In this document: piece after piece, positions 59,610 through 64,000 of the stretch
Layout: every line of letters begins with the position of its first letter
How positions within the stretch are numbered: position 1 is the first letter of the stretch
From: Neckera pumila
Lineage: Eukaryota; Streptophyta; Bryopsida; Hypnales; Neckeraceae
Length of the DNA stretch: 64,000 bases
NCBI GenBank assembly: GCA_963969595.1
Contig: OZ018409.1
Coordinates: forward strand, 5,780,520-5,844,519
Reading direction: 5' to 3'
Program-made: the position numbers and the translations under genes
The notes under the pieces: model-generated
The model's database searches: none
The model's input: only the letters and a program-made list of their open reading frames with translations
What the model was told of the DNA's origin: nothing

Positions 59610-60870
59610 TATGGAATCATGGTGAAGAAATTTCACTAAAAAAATGATCTTGAAACCATCTAACTTACATTCTACAATGTTCAGAAATGTACGCGTAAGA
59701 TAGCCTTATTTGCACAAACATGGTGGACATAAAATAATATATCTTTAGATTTTCCTTGGGAGGAACATGGATTTTCTTTGCCTATTGTGGAAATAGACCA
59801 CTCAAATTTTAGCTCTAATCATTAATTTTGGATATTCCTTTTTACTGAAAACGTGACAAAATAATTAAAATGACTACTAAATACAAAATGATTTTTAAGT
59901 TCTTTTGAAAAATATGAGATATAATTACATTCAAGACAACCATTTTCAGTAAACATTTCAAGTTCATATGAATCATGCTTCAAAAGTTATTGCAAAGGAT
60001 TACTCCAACACTTTCCAGTAATAAATAACCAGTACCACTCATTTTTGCAATGATCCATCCCTAATTTAGCAACTTGGAGCCTTAGAAGTATAGTCACACT
60101 TTGCGGTTAGGATGGTGGTAGCAAAGTGAATCTAGTCCATAAATTCACTCCTAATACAATAGAGGGTGAATGCAAGAAAGACCGACCGAAAAGCATAGTG
60201 TTCTCCATAGTACTCATGTTTTTTTTGGGAGTACTGTATAATTAGAAAAACAATTTTAAGAAAATCTGAAAAATATGTTCAATATATACACCTTTAAGAA
60301 GAAGTTACCCTAGGAAGGAAAAGCATAGAAAAATTCTCTAAGTAGGAAAACTAGAAAAGTGCAAAATCTCATGAAAATAGGTACTTTCACATTTTAATTT
60401 GTAAAAAATAGGAAAAACAATTTTTAAGGAAACTAAAAATTGGCCATTTGGGAGGACTTTATAGGAAAGAGATTTCACCAAAAAAATGATCTAGAAAAAA
60501 TTTTGAATGTTCAGAACTGCGCGCGCAAGGGAGTCCTGTTTGCACATATGTGGAGGACATAAAACAAAATATTTTTTAAGTTTCTTTTGGTAGAAACATG
60601 ACTTCCTACTATGGGAATAGACCATAGAAATTTCAGATCTAGATCATTAAGTTCGGATACTCCCCGGTACTAAAAAACCCCTAAACTTCAAAGTGTGACA
60701 AATTAGCTAAATTTAAATTTAAATATAAAATGATTCTGAAAAAATTCTGAAAAATAAGGGATCTAAACAAGATCAGGTTAGCCATCTTCAATAAAAATTT
60801 CAAGTTAATTGGATTCATTCCTCAAAAATTATAGCCGATAACAACTCCAACACGTCAAGTGTGACAAAAA
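59610..60870. repeat. Two direct repeats of about 400 bp, offset about 860 bp
   Basis: About 59610-60010 and 60475-60860 share in order AAATTTCAC(T/C)AAAAAAATGATCT, TGTTCAGAA, TTTGCACA, GGACATAAAA, GGAATAGACCA, TTTCAAGTT and CAAAA(G/A)TTAT. The intervening part resembles, in reverse, the repeat at 9.26-9.84 kb. No coding capacity. Confidence 0.55.
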
Positions 60871-61102
60871 ATAATACTAGTCTTTCTTGCAATCACCTTA
60901 GAACATCTCTAAAATATTATGGATGGGATTGAGCTCAGTATATTATATTAGAGAGGTTATTACATTAGAGAGGGTCATTGCATCAATCACGTTTGTATGA
61001 GGCCCAGGGCAAGATTGGACAATCAATATTACGTAAGAAAAGTTATTACTTTAGAGAATATATAACTTTAGAGAGGTTATATTGTATTCCACTTGCACTA
61101 TT

Positions 61103-61305
61103 CACTACAAGAAAAAGGGATATTTTAAGTATAGTCCTAGTGGTATAGCCCTACAAGTAATGATCTTTTAGGAGATTTTCAATAAAAATTTGATAGAAAT
61201 ACATTGTGTTTTCAATAAAATTTTACAAAAAACCTCCTAAAAGGTCATTACTTTTAAGACTATACCACTAGGACTATACTTAAAATATCCATTTTTCTTA
61301 TAATA
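61103..61305. mobile_element. CACTA-tipped hairpin MITE with ATT target duplication
   Basis: 203 bp starting CACTACAAGAAAAAGGGATA, with the right end degraded to TTTTTCTTATAATA. The arms pair over about 75 bases, including TTTAAGTATAGTCCTAGTGG and its inverse. ATT flanks both sides (61100-61102 and 61306-61308), fitting the 3-bp duplication of CACTA elements. Confidence 0.7.
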
Positions 61306-61308
61306 ATT

Positions 61309-63440
61309 ATTGATACCAAATGGAAATATATTGTCTTTATTGGGAGAGAGCTTCTAGCTATGGAATCAAAAATTTAAAATCCTTCAAAATTTCAATTTGT
61401 ATTTTGTATTTGGTGACAAAATATAAAATCAATGCAATATTTTATTTTACTTTATTTTTTACTGATCAAATCACATGTCTTTTGTTTTAACATGCAAGTT
61501 AGGCCTTCTAATCAAAGCATTCATTCATTTGTTTTCAATTTAACCTATTCACTCCAAAAGGTATCGAATAAAATTAATACCTTTTTTTTATCAATGGAAA
61601 CAAGTATGTTCATGTCATTAAAAATGTGACAAATATCATTGTGTATAATAAATTTCAATGCCATTCCTTATTCAAGAGCAAGATTAGAGAGTCTCAACTT
61701 CAATAAAGTATTAATTTAAGAGCTTTCAAAGTTTTCAAGAGAAATAGAAACTAAGTAGCTTTGGGGGCCTTCATTTTATTTAGATTTTTAGTACATTAAA
61801 AGCAATGCAAAATGATAAAATCAAGTTTGACAACTTAAAGTTTAAAGTTCTCAATATAATATATAAGTGTATATTCTTTTTGAAACAATACAAGCCCAAC
61901 ATCTAAAATAACCCTAACAAATGGATATCATTAAATGTAATTGTACATTAAAAATTGGATGCAATTCAATATTTTTTTAATAAGACCAATAATTGTGTGA
62001 CTATAAGCCTTTGTCTTGGCTTTGGTGATCTACTATATTTAAAAACTAAATTCTAAGTCTTCACTTTTAATTAAAATAATATTTTTTCTTGGCTTTTTCT
62101 TCTAGGTTTTGAATGATTTGTAACTATATAACAATTTAGCCATTCACATTTGTGTAATGCAAAATTTTGTAATTGTTGAGCCTAATTGGTATCTGTCATG
62201 GTAGACATATATGAATGCTTTTTTTCCAAGTAATATTAGTGACCAAGATGTTTGCTCAAAAGAATTACACTCTGTAGACAATGCCATTCAAAAAAGCAAT
62301 CTTAGATTGGAGGAATGCCAAAACTAAGCATGGAAGATATCAAGCGGTTGTTTGATAGTGCTTTAAGTTTTCTTGCTTCGGAAGTTAATATTAATTACTA
62401 TAGTGGTTAGAAACAATGGAGATGGAGATTTGGTGAATTTAGAAAATTTTAGTATTGTTCATAACACTTTTTGAAGTGGCGTGACCTTGTATCTTGCTTT
62501 GCAATGGTTATGGATACTTTGTGTTTTTAATTTGATTTTGATATGGTTTGATGTATAATGCCTATGAATTGTACAATAACACTTCTTCAATTTTGGTTAC
62601 ATGCATTGACTAAAGGTTTTTTGTCACATTGGTTGTTCTAGTTAGTAAGTATTTCTTATTTATTATGTGCCATTCTTATTGAAATTGCCTTCTTAATTTT
62701 AGGGTGTTACTTTCAATGTTTACATATATTGTCAAATGAATTCATAATTTTTGCTATTGATTTTGTATTTAAATCACGTTTTAATATTTACAATTTTTGA
62801 TTTGTACTGCATATTTTGGCTTCCAAAATGACATTGAAATTCCAAATTTTTTATAACATCTCAAATCATAAATTGCCATGAAATAAGTTTAAAAATATTA
62901 ATTTTGCTAAGTCTTTATGCCTTTTTATGTCAAAATAGCGCATGAAGCTACTTCTCTTGGATAAAGTATCGCGACCTGCACTGCTTGCCAAAATAAAATA
63001 AAACAAAACCCTAGTTGTATATGAATGAAATGTGAAGAAATCATTATGATGAAAAATTTGATATGGTGATTTTGAACACTTTTGTAGCAATCCTAGAAGA
63101 GTTTTTTGCCGCCCTCATCTCCAGCTACCCTCGAGTTTCAGAGTGGGCTTCATGCATCTTGGCCTTTCAAATGGAAGGATGGCTTGGATGAAAGGGGGGC
63201 AAGTTTTGAGGAGGAGGATCTAAAGTTTGGTAGCCAGCATAGAAGATCTTCCAACTAACCAAATTATGTAAGCATAATTAGCATGCTAAGCCCATCTTAA
63301 TTTTAGAAGTTTGGTGAGATGGGCTCAAGCCATCTTGCTATCAGATGGGTGATGTTCCAAAAATCACCTCTCACTTCTGCACTTTCATCAACAGATAGGG
63401 GAGGCTGTCGAATTCCACAGAGAGTACTATGAAGGAAGTG
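61309..63440. other. AT-rich stretch with no supported gene
   Basis: No conserved motif found in the short frames at 61432 or 62866. No inverted-repeat boundaries were recognised by eye. Confidence 0.4.
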
Positions 63441-63459
63441 GTGGTGTCTCCCCTTATAA

Positions 63460-63730
63460 TACGTGGTGGTAGTGATGCGATGAAAAAAATTAGCATGGGT
63501 GGTGGTGGTGACGGTCACCACCACCAAAAATTGGACTTAAATAGGTGGTAGTGATCCTCACCACCACCAAAAAATTGGACATGAAGAAGGTGATGGTGAC
63601 GGCACAAAATGAAAATTAGCATGGAGGTGGTGGTAACTGTCACTACCATAAAAGAAAATTAGCATAGGAATGGTAGTGATTGTCATCATAAGCAAAATTT
63701 GGACATATGATGATCACCACCACGTGGTCA
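63460..63730. repeat. Minisatellite of GGTGGT/CACCACCA units
   Basis: Four to five imperfect units of about 60-65 bp, each with GGTGGTGGT, a GACGGTCACC- or GATCCTCACC-type core, CCACCAAAAA and TTGGACAT or AAATTAGCAT. Units contain self-complementary GTGGTG/CACCAC halves that could form hairpins. Confidence 0.6.
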
Positions 63731-63945
63731 AAAAGGATGTGATAACTTCTACCACTTTCAATAAAACAAACATGTAGTGGGGTTTTCCCATTGGATTTAA
63801 AGCAAAAGTGCTTACTACCATCATTTCAAAAAAATGGACATGTAGTGAGTGTCGTCACACATTAGAAAAAAAATGAACCCTGGAAGGGGCTGCTTCTTAG
63901 TGTAAGCTTCCCTCTAGGGAACTCTAGAGAACTCAACAGTGATTT

Positions 63946-64000
63946 ACAATTAAAAAATATTTAAAAAATATTTAAAAAATATTTAAAAAATAAAAAATAT
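63946..64000. repeat. ATATTTAAAAA simple tandem repeat at window end
   Basis: Repeated AAAAATATTT units of 11 bp run to the last base and probably continue outside the window. Confidence 0.8.

Noticed and set aside
1..64000. CRISPR arrays, bacterial operons or organellar gene blocks
   Set aside because: None seen; the split genes and MITEs show nuclear eukaryotic DNA.

Overview
The window is nuclear DNA of a green land plant. Split eukaryotic genes with GT-AG introns (vacuolar ATPase subunit c, glyoxal/galactose oxidase, PC4-type coactivator, mitochondrial ATP synthase epsilon) sit beside a plant-type phenylalanine ammonia-lyase (PAL) in a very AT-rich, transposon-filled background. The uninterrupted, GC-rich PAL gene and the absence of recognisable angiosperm retrotransposons make a non-seed plant (bryophyte or lycophyte) plausible, but this is a guess from general character. 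No rRNA, tRNA, CRISPR or organellar genes were seen.

Layout. 1-470: decayed copy of the 3' end of the V-ATPase c gene that lies intact at 27.7-29.6 kb. 0.5-11 kb: a repeat field of TTAA-bounded elements, a nested CACTA-like element and a CATTAGAG-bounded family. 11.3-22.4 kb: the most unusual part, a locally multiplied divergent gene pair. One partner (A) is an acidic, Pro/Ser-rich, internally repetitive protein; the other (B) is a highly charged helical protein. Three A/B pairs and one promoter-only relic are present. Two pairs plus a flanking module (C) form an imperfect inverted duplication centred near 17.9 kb. 22.4-27.3 kb: more repeats. 27.7-36 kb: gene island with V-ATPase c (+), a secreted glyoxal oxidase-like copper enzyme (+) and a PC4 coactivator (-). 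36.7-48.5 kb: inverted-repeat elements and a decayed hAT transposase with introns. 48.9-53.3 kb: thiolase relic, intact ATP synthase epsilon (-), and a disabled MSP1/ATAD1-type AAA ATPase (+). 55.3-57.6 kb: intact PAL (-). 57.6-64 kb: AT-rich repeats.

The intact conserved genes are ordinary housekeeping or metabolic genes with no evident shared pathway: proton pumping, extracellular aldehyde/alcohol oxidation, transcription, ATP synthesis and entry to phenylpropanoids. The candidates for something undescribed are the A/B divergent pair family and the TTAA-CCC...GGG-TTAA element family, which looks piggyBac-like at its ends. All exon limits and lesions below were read by eye from the sequence; no database search was run.
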